Of a DNA stretch of 64,000 nt, positions 24,441 through 34,675 are shown in pieces. Each line of letters begins with the position of its first letter. Positions within the stretch are counted from its first letter, which is position 1. Made by a program: the position numbers and the translations under genes. The notes beneath the pieces were generated by a model. The model was given only the letters and a program-made list of their open reading frames with translations. It was not told the origin of the DNA and searched no databases. The stretch is from Rhynchopus sp. YZ270_cl-10 (lineage: Eukaryota; Euglenozoa; Diplonemea; Diplonemida; Diplonemidae). The stretch lies in contig OZ037931.1 of NCBI GenBank assembly GCA_964035575.1, forward strand, positions 1,001,567 through 1,065,566, in the 5' to 3' direction.

Positions 24441-26172
24441 ATGTCAGGAACCGCCTACCCCGGTGAGGCCAAGAAGGCTAACCTGAACAGGCTGAATGGG
24501 ATCACCGACAGCGTGCTCGACCTTGTCGGTGACACACCCCTGGTCCGCCTGAACAAGGTCCCGCAGATGGCTGGACTTGAGTGCGAGGTGCTCGCGAAGT
24601 GTGAGTTCTTCAACCCTGGAGGCTCCGTGAAGGACCGTATCGGAACCCAGATGGTTCTCGACGCCGCAAAGGACGGACGCATCAAGAAGGGTGACACCCT
24701 TGTCGAGCCGACCTCGGGAAACACTGGTATCGGTATGGCCATGGCGTCCGCTGTCGGTGGATACAAGATGGTCGTGACCATGCCCAGGAAGATGAGCAAA
24801 GAGAAGCGCGCCGTGATGTCCGCCTTCGGAGCTGACATCATCCGCACACCGAACGACGCCGCATTCGACCACTACGACTCGCACATCAGCGTTGCGTTCC
24901 GCATGCAGGACGCCGACCCTGAGAACGTGCACGTTCTCGACCAGTACGTCAACACCTCCAACCCCGGAGCACACTACCACGGTACCGCTGAGGAGATCCT
25001 CCGCCAGTGCGACGGAAAGCTCGACATGATCGTGATGGGCGCAGGAACCGGAGGAACCATCACCGGAATCGCAAAGAAGTTGAAGGAGCACCTCCCGAAC
25101 CTGATTGTGGTCGGAGTTGACCCGTACGGTTCCATCCTTGCTGAGGGCAAGGACGACGGCAAGACCTACCCCATGTACCAGGTGGAGGGTATCGGGTACG
25201 ACTTCATCCCGGACGTCTTGGACCGTGGAGTGGTTGACGAGTGGGTGAGGGCCACCGACGCACCCGCGTTTGAGTTCTCGAGACAGCTCATCAAGGAGGA
25301 GGGGCTTCTCGTGGGAGGGTCGTCTGGTAGCGCAATGGTATGTGGGTGGTGTTGACGCTTGAACAGCGATGATAGGAACAAAAGGCAAAGACACAAAATG
25401 ACTTCCACAAAGCCTCCCTGGTTGGGGCAGTGTGTTAGTGTGCACCCAAAAACTAAACATAACATTATGGAGCCTCCATTATACCAACTGATCTGTCCTT
25501 ACTCCTCTACTGCTATGTCTTTTTTCGCTGACCGCAGCCATTTAGGCTCTTTGCCTATGACGCACATGATGGGAAGATTCAAAAGGAAAAAAGCGTAGGG
25601 ACAGATTGTTGGTTTCAATATGTTTAGTTTCCAATAACACTTCGTGTATGCAAAAAAGAAAACAAAAACACCCTTTTCATTTCACAGTACGGTGCGTCGA
25701 TCGCAGCGAAGAAATTGAAAAAGGGACAGCGTTGCGTTGTGGTGTTCGCTGACGGAATCAGGAACTACCTCACAAAGTTCGTTGACGACGACTGGATGAA
25801 GGAGAACAAGCTCATGGAGGGAGAGCCTGAGCAGCCGACCCTTGAGCCCGCCCTCGAGAAGATCAAGTATGCATCTTTGTTCCATTTTTCCAAACAGTGC
25901 ACTTTTGTTTTGAAAGGCGCACGGTGGGGTCCGCCCGGCCAGCCTCAGTCTCAGTCTATACCGGACTCACCCCTGAGTCCTCCAGACGCTGAGAGGGGCA
26001 AATTACTGCGAAACATGACGCCTTTTTCGGGCGGACTCCACCGTGCACTGACGAGAGGGATTTGTATTTCAAGTCAAATTTCGTGTACCAAGTAACTCAC
26101 CATTTCCTCTTTTACAGGTCGCTCGAGGATGAAGTGGCTGAGCTGAAGAAGCAGCTGGCAGCGAAGAACTGA
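24441..26172 (+). CDS. CBS: Cystathionine beta-synthase / cysteine synthase, short form (three exons)
   Basis: A PLP-dependent fold-type II enzyme that condenses serine (or activated serine) with homocysteine or sulfide. Exons 24441-25337, 25688-25866 and 26118-26172 join in frame, giving 376 aa; the introns are 350 and 251 nt with GTATGT and GTATGC donors. Lys64 in [11 protein letters not shown] is the Schiff-base lysine. [15 protein letters not shown] is the substrate/PLP loop, [15 protein letters not shown] is the phosphate-binding loop and GGSSGSAM is the PLP-N1 contact. The spacing and the [12 protein letters not shown] form match eukaryotic CBS better than bacterial CysK. It lacks both the N-terminal heme segment and the C-terminal pair of CBS regulatory domains seen in animals. 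The last exon instead adds a short charged helix ([14 protein letters not shown]). It is expected to be cytosolic and not AdoMet-activated. Whether it prefers homocysteine or sulfide cannot be told from sequence. Confidence 0.93.
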
Positions 26173-27633
26173 AGAGAGGAAAGAAAGTGACGTTTGTTCG
26201 CGAGTTGACCTTTGTGGCCTCCCGTCGACACATGCTGTGCATAGGCTAGATGTGTTGTTGACAAGCACCCTGTTTCTCCCCTCATCATTACGACACCCTT
26301 TTTTTTTTACCCTTTATTTTTTTCTTGAGCGTTCCATAGGAACTCTCATATTCATGTTATAATCAGTACTGATTTCGCGTCATTTGGGGGGAAAAAAAAA
26401 GTGAAGATAATCCACAACCCACATTCTGTTTTTTTTTTTTGTTTCGTTTTCCCACTCATAGCGTAGAACCAAGCAAAAACAAGGACCTCGAGTCGTTGTT
26501 TTTGTTTTGCCACCAAACAGTGATTTTTTACCCCCCTCCCGCCTCCCTCATCTTCTCTCTTTAGTTTTTTCCTCAAGGTGTGTTGTGCCATGTGGCTCAT
26601 CCGTCTTCCGAGTTTTTTTTGTTTTTCCACCCTTTTTTTGACCCACGTTTGGTTTCAAATGAACGCCCTTTTTTTGGTTGTTCTTTTGATCAGACAATTC
26701 CCACCTAGTCTCTCCCGGATTTTCTTTTCTCTGCTTTTCACAAAAGACCGCTGCTTGAAGAGTATGTTTAGTGAATCTTGCCCGGGCCCTGCCTAAGTGC
26801 CATTAGACCCATGGTATTTGGTGGATCCCCGCTGTGTGTAGTGTGTGTGCCCTCTTGCGAGCAAAAATGGAAAAATGATCAAGGAAATATCAATAACAAA
26901 AAAAAGTATGACACGTTAAGAAAGACCTGTCCGGGGGGGAGTGGTTCTTCCCAACCCTCCCATCTTCCTCTCTTTTTTTTGTGCCTACCCCCCCTTATGA
27001 GCGAAAAGCAAAAAACAAAAAATACAAAAAAATACATTGAACATACCAGAGTTTTCACAAAAAGGGGTTTGGGGGGGAATTTTTTTTTTCTGGGGTCGTT
27101 TTGATAGCACCCGAAATTCCGGAAACCCCAAATCCTGGCGAAAACCCTGACGTACAAAAAAAAAACAATAAAAACAAAAAATACAAAAAAATAGCAACAA
27201 CAACAACCCCCAAATCAACCATGTGAACTATTTTGCGACCTGCTATACTGTGTTGTGCGGAGTATGCTGTCGAGCAGAATGTGACATGGGGACAGGAACA
27301 AGAAAAACCGCCCCCCCCCAAAAAAAAAAGAACAAAGAAAACAAAAAAAGTTCGTGATGATACAAACAATGTTTTCGAAAAAAAATATAGCGACAACTGG
27401 TACCAAACCACAAACACACACGTGGGGATCAGTTTTTTCATTTCTTTACATTTACTGTTGTCGCAGGGTACTTTGTGCTTTCGTCCGGATGGCTGGCATC
27501 GTACGTGGGTCAGTCGAAGGTGCCTGCATCATCTACAGTTTCTTTTTCTTCAGAAAAGAATTCCTCTTCTTGCTTCCATTGGCCACCTAAGTCGTCCACC
27601 ACCACTTACCACACCACCACACCACTACCAGGA
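26173..27633. other. AT-rich intergenic region with homopolymer runs
   Basis: About 1.46 kb without a convincing gene. It has many A, T, C and G homopolymers of 7-10 nt. The end (27601-27633) is the CCACCA-rich, acceptor-like tract seen before other starts, so part may be 5' UTR or a leader intron of the DHHC gene. Confidence 0.5.
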
Positions 27634-28571
27634 ATGGAAACACGATCGCGAGGGCACAATGTGGCCCACATGGACAGTGCCTCTGATGAGGAAGATGCCG
27701 GCCTTTCTATCAACATCGACAGAAGGGCAGGCACAGGTGCACACCCACGGTGCATGCCCTGCTACGGTGCAAGGCTGCTCGCCAGTCCAATGGTGTTCGC
27801 TGTCTTTGGTCTTGTTCTGTTGACATACCTGCCCTACGTTGTGACGAACACAAGAAACGATTTTATAGCAAACGTGTGCAAGTTTATCCTGACCGTGCTC
27901 GTGGTCCTCATGCTTGCTTCGTATCTGCAATGCGTCTTGATCGACCCAGGCACAGCACCAGAGTGGTGGGTGCAGCAAGCCGAGTCTGCCCCACCGGGAA
28001 CGTTCGAAAGGTGTCGTAAGTCTAACCTCCCGAAGCCACCGCGTTCCCATTACGACTCTGTGACAAACCGGCTTGTGCTGAACATGGACCATTTCTGTCC
28101 TTGGGTTGCAAACACTGTTGGGTTTTACAACAGGAAGTTCTTTGTCTTGTTCTTAATTTACGCATTTCTGGCGTGTTCGTTTGCCGCTGCGACGTCGTTG
28201 CTGCTGTTTCGCGAGCAGTTGTTCCCTGTAGGATGTAAGAGGCGCCGCTGCCCCCCGAACACACTACTGTTGGTTTCCATCGTCATCAACGGGGTGTTCG
28301 GTCTGATGCTGTGTTGCTTCTCAATGTTCCACGTCGGGATGGCCCTCTCAAACGAAACCACCATAGAACATTCTGCGTATGTAGATTTTGCTTCGTATTA
28401 TTTTTATGATAAATTTATCGAAAACAACAAAACATCCACAGGGGCTCTTACGACGTTGGGAGAAGAAAAAATTGGGAACAAGTCTTTGGGACAGATCCAA
28501 AGTTGTGGTTTCTCCCAGTCTGGGGTACAGGGCCAGACGGCGATGGGCTCGAATGGCCAGAACAGTTTTAG
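27634..28571 (+). CDS. DHHC-type acyltransferase with degenerate zinc-binding core (two exons)
   Basis: Protein S-acyltransferase fold, 290 aa, from exons 27634-28376 and 28442-28571 joined by a 65-nt GTATGT...CAG intron. Splicing is certain because the exon 2 frame gives the family C-terminal block YDVGRRKNWEQVFG followed by KLWFLPVWGTGPDGDGLEWP. Two hydrophobic segments precede (about residues 51-75 and 81-105) and two follow the catalytic core, as expected for an integral membrane enzyme. The TTIE motif (TTxE) is intact. The core reads MDHFCPW with the acyl-acceptor Cys155 kept, but DHHC is DHFC. The usual zinc-binding Cys/His residues are nearly all replaced (SHYDSVTNRLVLN where SHHCSVCNRCVLK is typical, and ANTVG for NNCVG). 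Some yeast family members tolerate DHYC and loss of zinc ligands, so activity is possible but unproven. Confidence 0.9.
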
Positions 28572-28761
28572 AAGTGCAATAGAATGATGAATTCTCGAAC
28601 CAAATAATAGCAACCCCACGAAGTCTGTTAAAGCGTTTTAGCTTTCTCTCCCCCACTTTCCCAGATATCGTTTGTTTCAGTGCTCCGGGCTTGACTCGAG
28701 AATCACAAAAGAAAGAAATAAAGAATGTTTCATCTCTGTCTTGGTGACTTGCCTCCTGAAG

Positions 28762-29112
28762 TCACTGCTCATCGGAGAGAGTGGCCAACCTCTTCGCCAG
28801 TCTGGCGGGCTTTACCGGTGCCTTAAACCCGAAGTCCGTCGTCAGTTTCTGGTTCTCTGCCCGGATCACCTCGAGCTCCCTGGCAGCTGCCTTCCCCTCC
28901 AATTGTGAGTCCTTTTGCTTCTCTTTGGACCCCTTGTTCTTGTGGAGGGTAACCGCCCTCAAGGTCTTCATCATCCAGTTTGTCTGGCCCACCAATGTCC
29001 CCGCCGCCTCGCACTCTACGATGTGCTTGAGGTAGTGTTCCATGCGGAACCTGTGGCGGTCGGTGTCCACGAGTGTGTGCGCGAACGTGCACCCATCTCC
29101 CTTGCACCTCAT
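28762..29112 (-). CDS. Small hypothetical protein with Cys/His motif and coiled coil
   Basis: A minus-strand frame of 116 aa, ATG at 29112. It opens MRCKGDGCTFAHTL and continues HYLKHIVEC, giving a Cx4C...Hx3Hx4C arrangement that resembles a BED-type finger. A charged helical segment (KGSKEKQKDSQLEGKAAAREL) leads to a Lys/Arg/Pro C-terminus. A second coding-like stretch in a different frame lies just upstream on the same strand (about 29215-29115, MRSENEVKSIMLDKLALKG), as if a longer gene had suffered a frameshift. It may be a decayed transposon-derived or host gene. No transcription signals are recognised. Confidence 0.4.
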   Translation of the reverse strand: MRCKGDGCTFAHTLVDTDRHRFRMEHYLKHIVECEAAGTLVGQTNWMMKTLRAVTLHKNKGSKEKQKDSQLEGKAAARELEVIRAENQKLTTDFGFKAPVKPARLAKRLATLSDEQ

Positions 29113-29403
29113 CACTTCAGGGTGTCCTTGCCCGCGGAAAAAGCAGGGTCCAGACCCTTCAGGGCCAGCTTGTCAAGCATGATACTCTTCACCTCATTTT
29201 CAGACCTCATTCCCGTGAGAGAGTGTCAGGCGGAAGTGGAAGAGGTCACAAGTAGTAAAAAAGAGTACACAGCGTACTCGTGTTTCATTGCCACACGTGG
29301 TAGTGCTGACACAAAAAAGTGTTTACATATTTGCGTTTCATATTTCATGGCACTTCCTCAACAAACACCCCTACTTAGCAGGTTTCACCAAAACACATTT
29401 AAG

Positions 29404-30657
29404 ATGGACATCTATGCCTCGTGCGGCCCTCATATGTACACTGTGCAGTGCGAGACTGACTGGTGTGTCCGGACGCTGATGCAGGCAGTAAAGACCACTG
29501 TGGGGATGAAGCACGGGCGCATCTCACTGCACTACGACGGGGAACTGCTGCAGGGGAGCTGCCCCCTGGGCAACACAGGGCTGACGGACGGGAGCCTCGT
29601 GCAGATCCGTTATGCAGAGACCCCACACGATGTGAAGACGCATGTGGGTGCACAGAAGGAGTGCCGGCGCCTGCACATCAAGATTGGACGGGACGCCTTC
29701 GTGAATGCGATCGCACACAGAAACCTGGAGCGCATTGAGTTGCTGCTGGCCACAGGTGAGGACCTGAGTGGGGGATATATGCAGGTGGCGCTAAAGACGC
29801 CCTTGATGGTTGCGGTGAAGCACCGGCACTACGACATTGCGGAGATGCTGCTTAATAGGGGCTTCCGTGCAGATGAGGTCACCTACACGTGGCACTCGAA
29901 GTACACTGGGCCCACTCGACAGAGCAAGAGGAGCAACGTAAATGCACTGTACTTCGCGGTACGCAACGTGGATGTCGAGATGGTGCGTCTGCTACTGCGG
30001 CATGGCGCTTTGGACGGAAACGCCAGTCGCCACTTTGTGGGTCCTCGCGCAGAGAGCCCTCTGGTGACGTTGGCGGGTATCTGCGGGAAGAAGGGTGTGT
30101 GTGATGAGGACGTGCTGCGTCTGTGGGATGTGCTGTTTCCCGCATGGGAACAGTCTTGTGAGAACAGCAGCATCCCCTGCATACACTTCGGCATGTACGG
30201 GAGGGGACACAGTGGAAAGAGTCTTGCCGCCTTCTGTGCGTACGCAGGGAAGTTCGTGCTTCTGGAGCACCTCGTCACGAAGGCGTACGTGGCAGCAAAC
30301 CCCATCGTCGCGTCCAGTGTGCTGTCTGCATGCATCTACCGCAGCATGGCAAGGACCGCTGAATGTTCCCGTTACACAGCAGAGGTGGAACGCCTGCGCA
30401 GCATCGGTGCAGCGCCGTGCTATGTGCTGCAGTGGAAACATATCCAAAGAAACAGAGATCGTACTAACGAGGTGTACCAGCACGTGTTCCAGTTACCGTC
30501 CATCACAGGGTTTTGGCTGCCTTTCAGCAAAACGTCATGCGACATTGTGGAAGGGTTCGACGTTGCCACAGCGAGGATTGCGGTAGCAGAAGTCCCGCTG
30601 GAAGAAGATTACATTGCAGAACACGAAGTGCGCAAGTCGTTCGCGCGGAGACGTTGA
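29404..30657 (+). CDS. Ubiquitin-like domain plus ankyrin-repeat protein
   Basis: A 417-aa protein. The first 75 residues match a ubiquitin-like beta-grasp: MDIYASCGPHMYTVQCETD, a helix, then a GRISLHYDGELL strand and LTDGSLVQIRYAE. Ankyrin-type helix pairs follow from about residue 98, such as NAIAHRNLERIELLLATG, TPLMVAVKHRHYDIAEMLLN and NALYFAVRNVDVEMVRLLLR. The C-terminal 200 residues have weaker repeats and no other motif. Starting at 29404 begins the protein exactly at the first ubiquitin-like strand; an upstream in-frame ATG at 29347 would add 19 residues and cannot be excluded. It is probably a protein-interaction adaptor that may use its Ub-like domain to contact proteasome or ligase factors; this is inference. 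Confidence 0.78.
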   Translation: MDIYASCGPHMYTVQCETDWCVRTLMQAVKTTVGMKHGRISLHYDGELLQGSCPLGNTGLTDGSLVQIRYAETPHDVKTHVGAQKECRRLHIKIGRDAFVNAIAHRNLERIELLLATGEDLSGGYMQVALKTPLMVAVKHRHYDIAEMLLNRGFRADEVTYTWHSKYTGPTRQSKRSNVNALYFAVRNVDVEMVRLLLRHGALDGNASRHFVGPRAESPLVTLAGICGKKGVCDEDVLRLWDVLFPAWEQSCENSSIPCIHFGMYGRGHSGKSLAAFCAYAGKFVLLEHLVTKAYVAANPIVASSVLSACIYRSMARTAECSRYTAEVERLRSIGAAPCYVLQWKHIQRNRDRTNEVYQHVFQLPSITGFWLPFSKTSCDIVEGFDVATARIAVAEVPLEEDYIAEHEVRKSFARRR

Positions 30658-31079
30658 CACACAAAGGTCAACGTCTGTCACCGTGTGCACAGGATGCGCT
30701 GGTTTTTTTTTGTATTCTTTGTATCCTGTACACCTGCAGTCAGGGTCAGTGAAGCCTGTAAACCTTAAAGCAAAGCCGTCGGTGTTTCTTTCTGCTTTGT
30801 TGCAGAATGTGTGTTGCGCCTGACTTTTTCTAGCCCTCAGTGCACATCACGTTTTTCGCAGTATCGCAGAAATAAGTGTGACACACGCATTTTCTTGTCT
30901 TCACAACACGACCCCAAGTCCTCACGGTTCGGTGAGCACCAAGTAACTGAGGTCGATGCTTCGGTCCTGAGTCTGTGCATGTGGATGGATTCAGCAGGTA
31001 GTCCTCTGCTATCTTGCAGAAGCGTGCCCAGCCCCCTCCCCACCACTACCACTTTTCAGGTGCACATAACAAAGCGGCG

Positions 31080-31130
31080 ATGGCTGCTTTTGACGATCCG
31101 TTGGGGATAAAGGGTGTGCAGGCGAAGCAG
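31080..31130 (+). CDS. Possible first exon cut off from its gene by repeat expansion
   Basis: After a CCACCACTACCAC leader and a CAG, an ATG at 31080 opens 17 codons (MAAFDDPLGIKGVQAKQ) that end at a GTAGGG donor-like site. The frame then stops at 31142. The leader and composition resemble real first exons here. Immediately downstream lie the 13-bp minisatellite and the LINE, so any remaining exons would be more than 10 kb away. No matching second exon is identified. Confidence 0.2.
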
Positions 31131-31217
31131 GTAGGGACTTGACCAGGGGTGTGGACGGTGTGAACGTGGCACTGTATGTGTGAGGATGCAGGATGTGGTC
31201 GGAGGCTTCCATGGAGG

Positions 31218-32137
31218 CATCCTTGCACAGCATCCTTGCACAGCATCCTTGCACAGCATCCTTGCACAGCATCCTTGCACAGCATCCTTGCACAGCATCC
31301 TTGCACAGCATCCTTGCACAGCATCCTTGCACAGCATCCTTGCACAGCATCCTTGCACAGCATCCTTGCACAGCATCCTTGCACAGCATCCTTGCACAGC
31401 ATCCTTGCACAGCATCCTTGCACAGCATCCTTGCACAGCATCCTTGCACAGCATCCTTGCACAGCATCCTTGCACAGCATCCTTGCACAGCATCCTTGCA
31501 CAGCATCCTTGCACAGCATCCTTGCACAGCATCCTTGCACAGCATCCTTGCACAGCATCCTTGCACAGCATCCTTGCACAGCATCCTTGCACAGCATCCT
31601 TGCACAGCATCCTTGCACAGCATCCTTGCACAGCATCCTTGCACAGCATCCTTGCACAGCATCCTTGCACAGCATCCTTGCACAGCATCCTTGCACAGCA
31701 TCCTTGCACAGCATCCTTGCACAGCATCCTTGCACAGCATCCTTGCACAGCATCCTTGCACAGCATCCTTGCACAGCATCCTTGCACAGCATCCTTGCAC
31801 AGCATCCTTGCACAGCATCCTTGCACAGCATCCTTGCACAGCATCCTTGCACAGCATCCTTGCACAGCATCCTTGCACAGCATCCTTGCACAGCATCCTT
31901 GCACAGCATCCTTGCACAGCATCCTTGCACAGCATCCTTGCACAGCATCCTTGCACAGCATCCTTGCACAGCATCCTTGCACAGCATCCTTGCACAGCAT
32001 CCTTGCACAGCATCCTTGCACAGCATCCTTGCACAGCATCCTTGCACAGCATCCTTGCACAGCATCCTTGCACAGCATCCTTGCACAGCATCCTTGCACA
32101 GCATCCTTGCACAGCATCCTTGCACAGCATCCTTGCA
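31218..32137. repeat. 13-bp minisatellite, 70 exact copies
   Basis: The unit CATCCTTGCACAG repeats 70 times without a single change (31218-32127), then a 10-nt partial unit. Because 13 is not a multiple of 3, all frames stay open and give spurious ORFs of 300-400 codons with a 13-residue period on both strands. Perfect identity implies very recent expansion or ongoing homogenisation. Confidence 0.97.
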
Positions 32138-32194
32138 GGTATCTAAGGTGCACAGGGTGCCTGAAAACCCACTGCACGAAACTCTCCCGAAACC
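32105..32194. repeat. 90-bp direct repeat, left copy (candidate target-site duplication)
   Basis: Exact duplicate of 42012-42101. It comprises the last two and a half 13-bp units plus 57 nt of unique flank beginning GGTATCTAAGG. Beyond 32194 the two copies diverge completely. The right copy starts directly after the LINE poly(A), which is what target-primed insertion would leave. Confidence 0.75.
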
Positions 32195-34675
32195 GAAACA
32201 GCGTCCCATCCCCTCCCCTTTTCCTTTTGGGAAAAAAAAAAAACCTTTTGGGAAAAATTGCACTCACATACGACCCTTTTGCTTATTTGCAGGGAAGTGT
32301 TGGTTGTAGTTGTCCCACATGCTTTCTATTTTAGTGCCACTAACTGTGTTTTCAGGCACTGTCTTGCCAGTACAATAGTAAAGTGCCCTTGTCTGGACAT
32401 CTAGCTGTTTACATACTCGCTTGACTAGTAAGTACCCCCTCTGTCACTGGATGTAGATAAAAAAAAAAAAAAAAAAGGGGCACACACGTTTTGCTACACA
32501 CTACCCCATCTTGTCCTTTGCTTCTCCCCTTATCCCCTTTCCCCCACTTGTTTTCCCCCTTGTGTGGGTCCTACCTGTCGCCTCCTAGTGGCGTGTCCTG
32601 GGCAGAGAGAAGGCCGTTGAGTAGTTCCTCTCTGGCGAAGTGCAGGTAGAGACGTGTATTTTGTCTTCCTTGTCCTTTTGTTTTTTACTGTTTTGACTTT
32701 TTTGTTTTCTTGGTGGTGAAGATGTGCAGGTGGAGTGCCCAGCTTTGGGCTATGGTGCTCCTGTGTGGAGCCATGGATGATGGCGGGGGTGACAGCCGAA
32801 GCTGGTGCAGCAACATGAGCAACATGCGCAGCAGCAGCAGCATGAGCAGCAGCAGCATGTGCAGCAGCAGCATGAGCAGCAGCAGCATGAGCAGCAGCAT
32901 CGTGAGCAGGAGCACTGCCATCAACATCAGTACCTCCCACGGTTGCGGCAGGCACGTATCGCGAGTGGGCTCCTCAACACCAACTCAGCACTCTCAGGTA
33001 CCACGTTCTCGCTGCAGCAACATGAGCAGCCATGACTGGAGTGATGGCCTCTATGGCAGCGTCTACTGCAACAATAGCGGCTCCAACAACCACACCAGCA
33101 ACATCTACACCTGCAGCAATGGCCGCAAGGGCTTCATGTGCAGCGGCTACAGAAGCTGCAGGTGCACCCCCATTCCCCCCCATTATTACCCCAAAAAGAG
33201 GCCTGTGCCCAACAACCCAAGCGGCTGCAGCTTTGATAGCAGCTCCCAGGGGATTAGGCCCCCCGACGGGTAGCTGCTAACAGGAGGCGTGCGTTCCCGA
33301 GAGGGGACCCTGGTGGGTTTGTTGCCCCGTTGACCAGCAGACGAGACAACGTCTGGCGTGTAACCTCCTAGTCGGCGCATCACCCGGGCTGCTCCACGGA
33401 GACAGTGGGTGGTGCGTGGTACGGGGACGACAGTCCTCACCTAGCATCCGGAATTCCAGGTATGTCAACACACACTAGCAAAGGACACACAGGGGTGGCT
33501 GAGAGGTTGGTGTTTGGTAGTTGCCAATGGCGGCTTGCTGACGGGGACCTGGACCATCTCACTGGGTGACTGCTGTATCTGCATTGTGTGGTTCTTACTG
33601 CACGCTTGTGGCTGCTGTCAGGGCTATCTACGATGGGTGAGGCGCTTCTTCCGAACGTCTGCAGCGGCTGCGTTGGCCTTCGGGACTTCACGGATGCTGT
33701 CGGTACGCTCAGGAGATGTCGTCCTCCCTGGACCTTGGCTGGGTGTCTGCAGTGACGCACCGGGTGCGTCCACTGTTTGAATCCACAGGGGTGATCCACA
33801 GCCACAGAACTGGTCCGTCCAGGTCAGGGTGTGCCTCCCATGTAAAAGCCCCCATCAAAGACTTCTGTAGCCACTCCTGTCCGCGTTGGAGTCTGGGTGA
33901 CCGTTGCAACGGCCTCTAGGGAGAGAGAGGCCGGTGTAGTCAGGGACTACCCACATGGTGAGCACACTCGACGACTGCAAGCAACTGCACCGCTATTTGC
34001 TGCGGTGGTGCCTTTGTGAGCAGCACTCGTTCGATGTTGTGGCTCACATGTAACAGACTCCGACACTAGTGAGTGGTGACATAACCGCGACGGTTGGGAT
34101 GTGAACAGGCTAGGCTGGTGAATCTGTTAGGGAGTTGTGTCGGATGCATACTTGTGGGGAGTCACTCCCCTGCAGACAGGCGTGACCAACTTGCCGAGCA
34201 GAGGTCAGGTCGAGTAATCGGCTGGCTAACGGTCAAAGATCGCATTGGGTCGGCAGATTCATGCGGTTCAGACCGTCGGTTCCACCTCCGGGCGACTGGA
34301 GTGGTCAGCGCGAGCTGGCTGTGTCCCACCAGTGCGTGAAACCACAAACTGGGACGCATGGGATCGCTACAGACTGGGTCACCAGCCGGTCCTCTCAAGC
34401 AGAGGGCTCAATGTACAGTCGGGCCACAGTGAGTTACACACCCCGCGGACTTCGGAAGTTTCTGTGATACGGAAGAAGCCATCGGGTGGTAGTGAGCTGT
34501 GCTCTCGGTGGAAGGGCGTGTCTGAAAAGGACACAACCAGGAGACCGAGGGGCTGCTGGTCGGAAACACCCCAGGTATGTGTAAAAAGGGTGTAGGACGG
34601 CTAGCAGCGGAAAGGTCCTCAGCCTGACCTGCGCCTCCCCACTTCTTCTTCAGGGGAGGAGGGCAAAGGGGACAA
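32195..34675 (+). other. 5' leader of the LINE with CAG-rich tract
   Basis: A 2.5-kb leader upstream of the main ORF. It contains an A-run at about 32459-32476. A CAG/CAT-rich block (about 32800-32935) reads poly-Ser in one frame and Gln/His in another. About 1.4 kb of GC-rich, non-repetitive sequence follows without a clear ORF. Two GTATGT sites (33460, 34574), the second followed by TTCTTCTTCAG at 34643-34653, resemble this genome's introns, so the leader may be spliced. The promoter is presumably here, but no motif is recognised. Confidence 0.5.

Noticed and set aside
31009-32334. ORFs of 300-400 codons with the repeat LHSILAQHPCTAS or its complement
   Set aside because: Frame-open artefact of the 13-bp minisatellite on both strands.
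32459-32476. A-run as the tail of another retroelement
   Set aside because: No recognisable element 3' end precedes it and no duplication flanks it.
32710-33273. Ser/Met-rich ORF in the LINE leader as a separate ORF1
   Set aside because: It rests on CAG-triplet repeats that open several frames, and no nucleic-acid-binding motif is visible.
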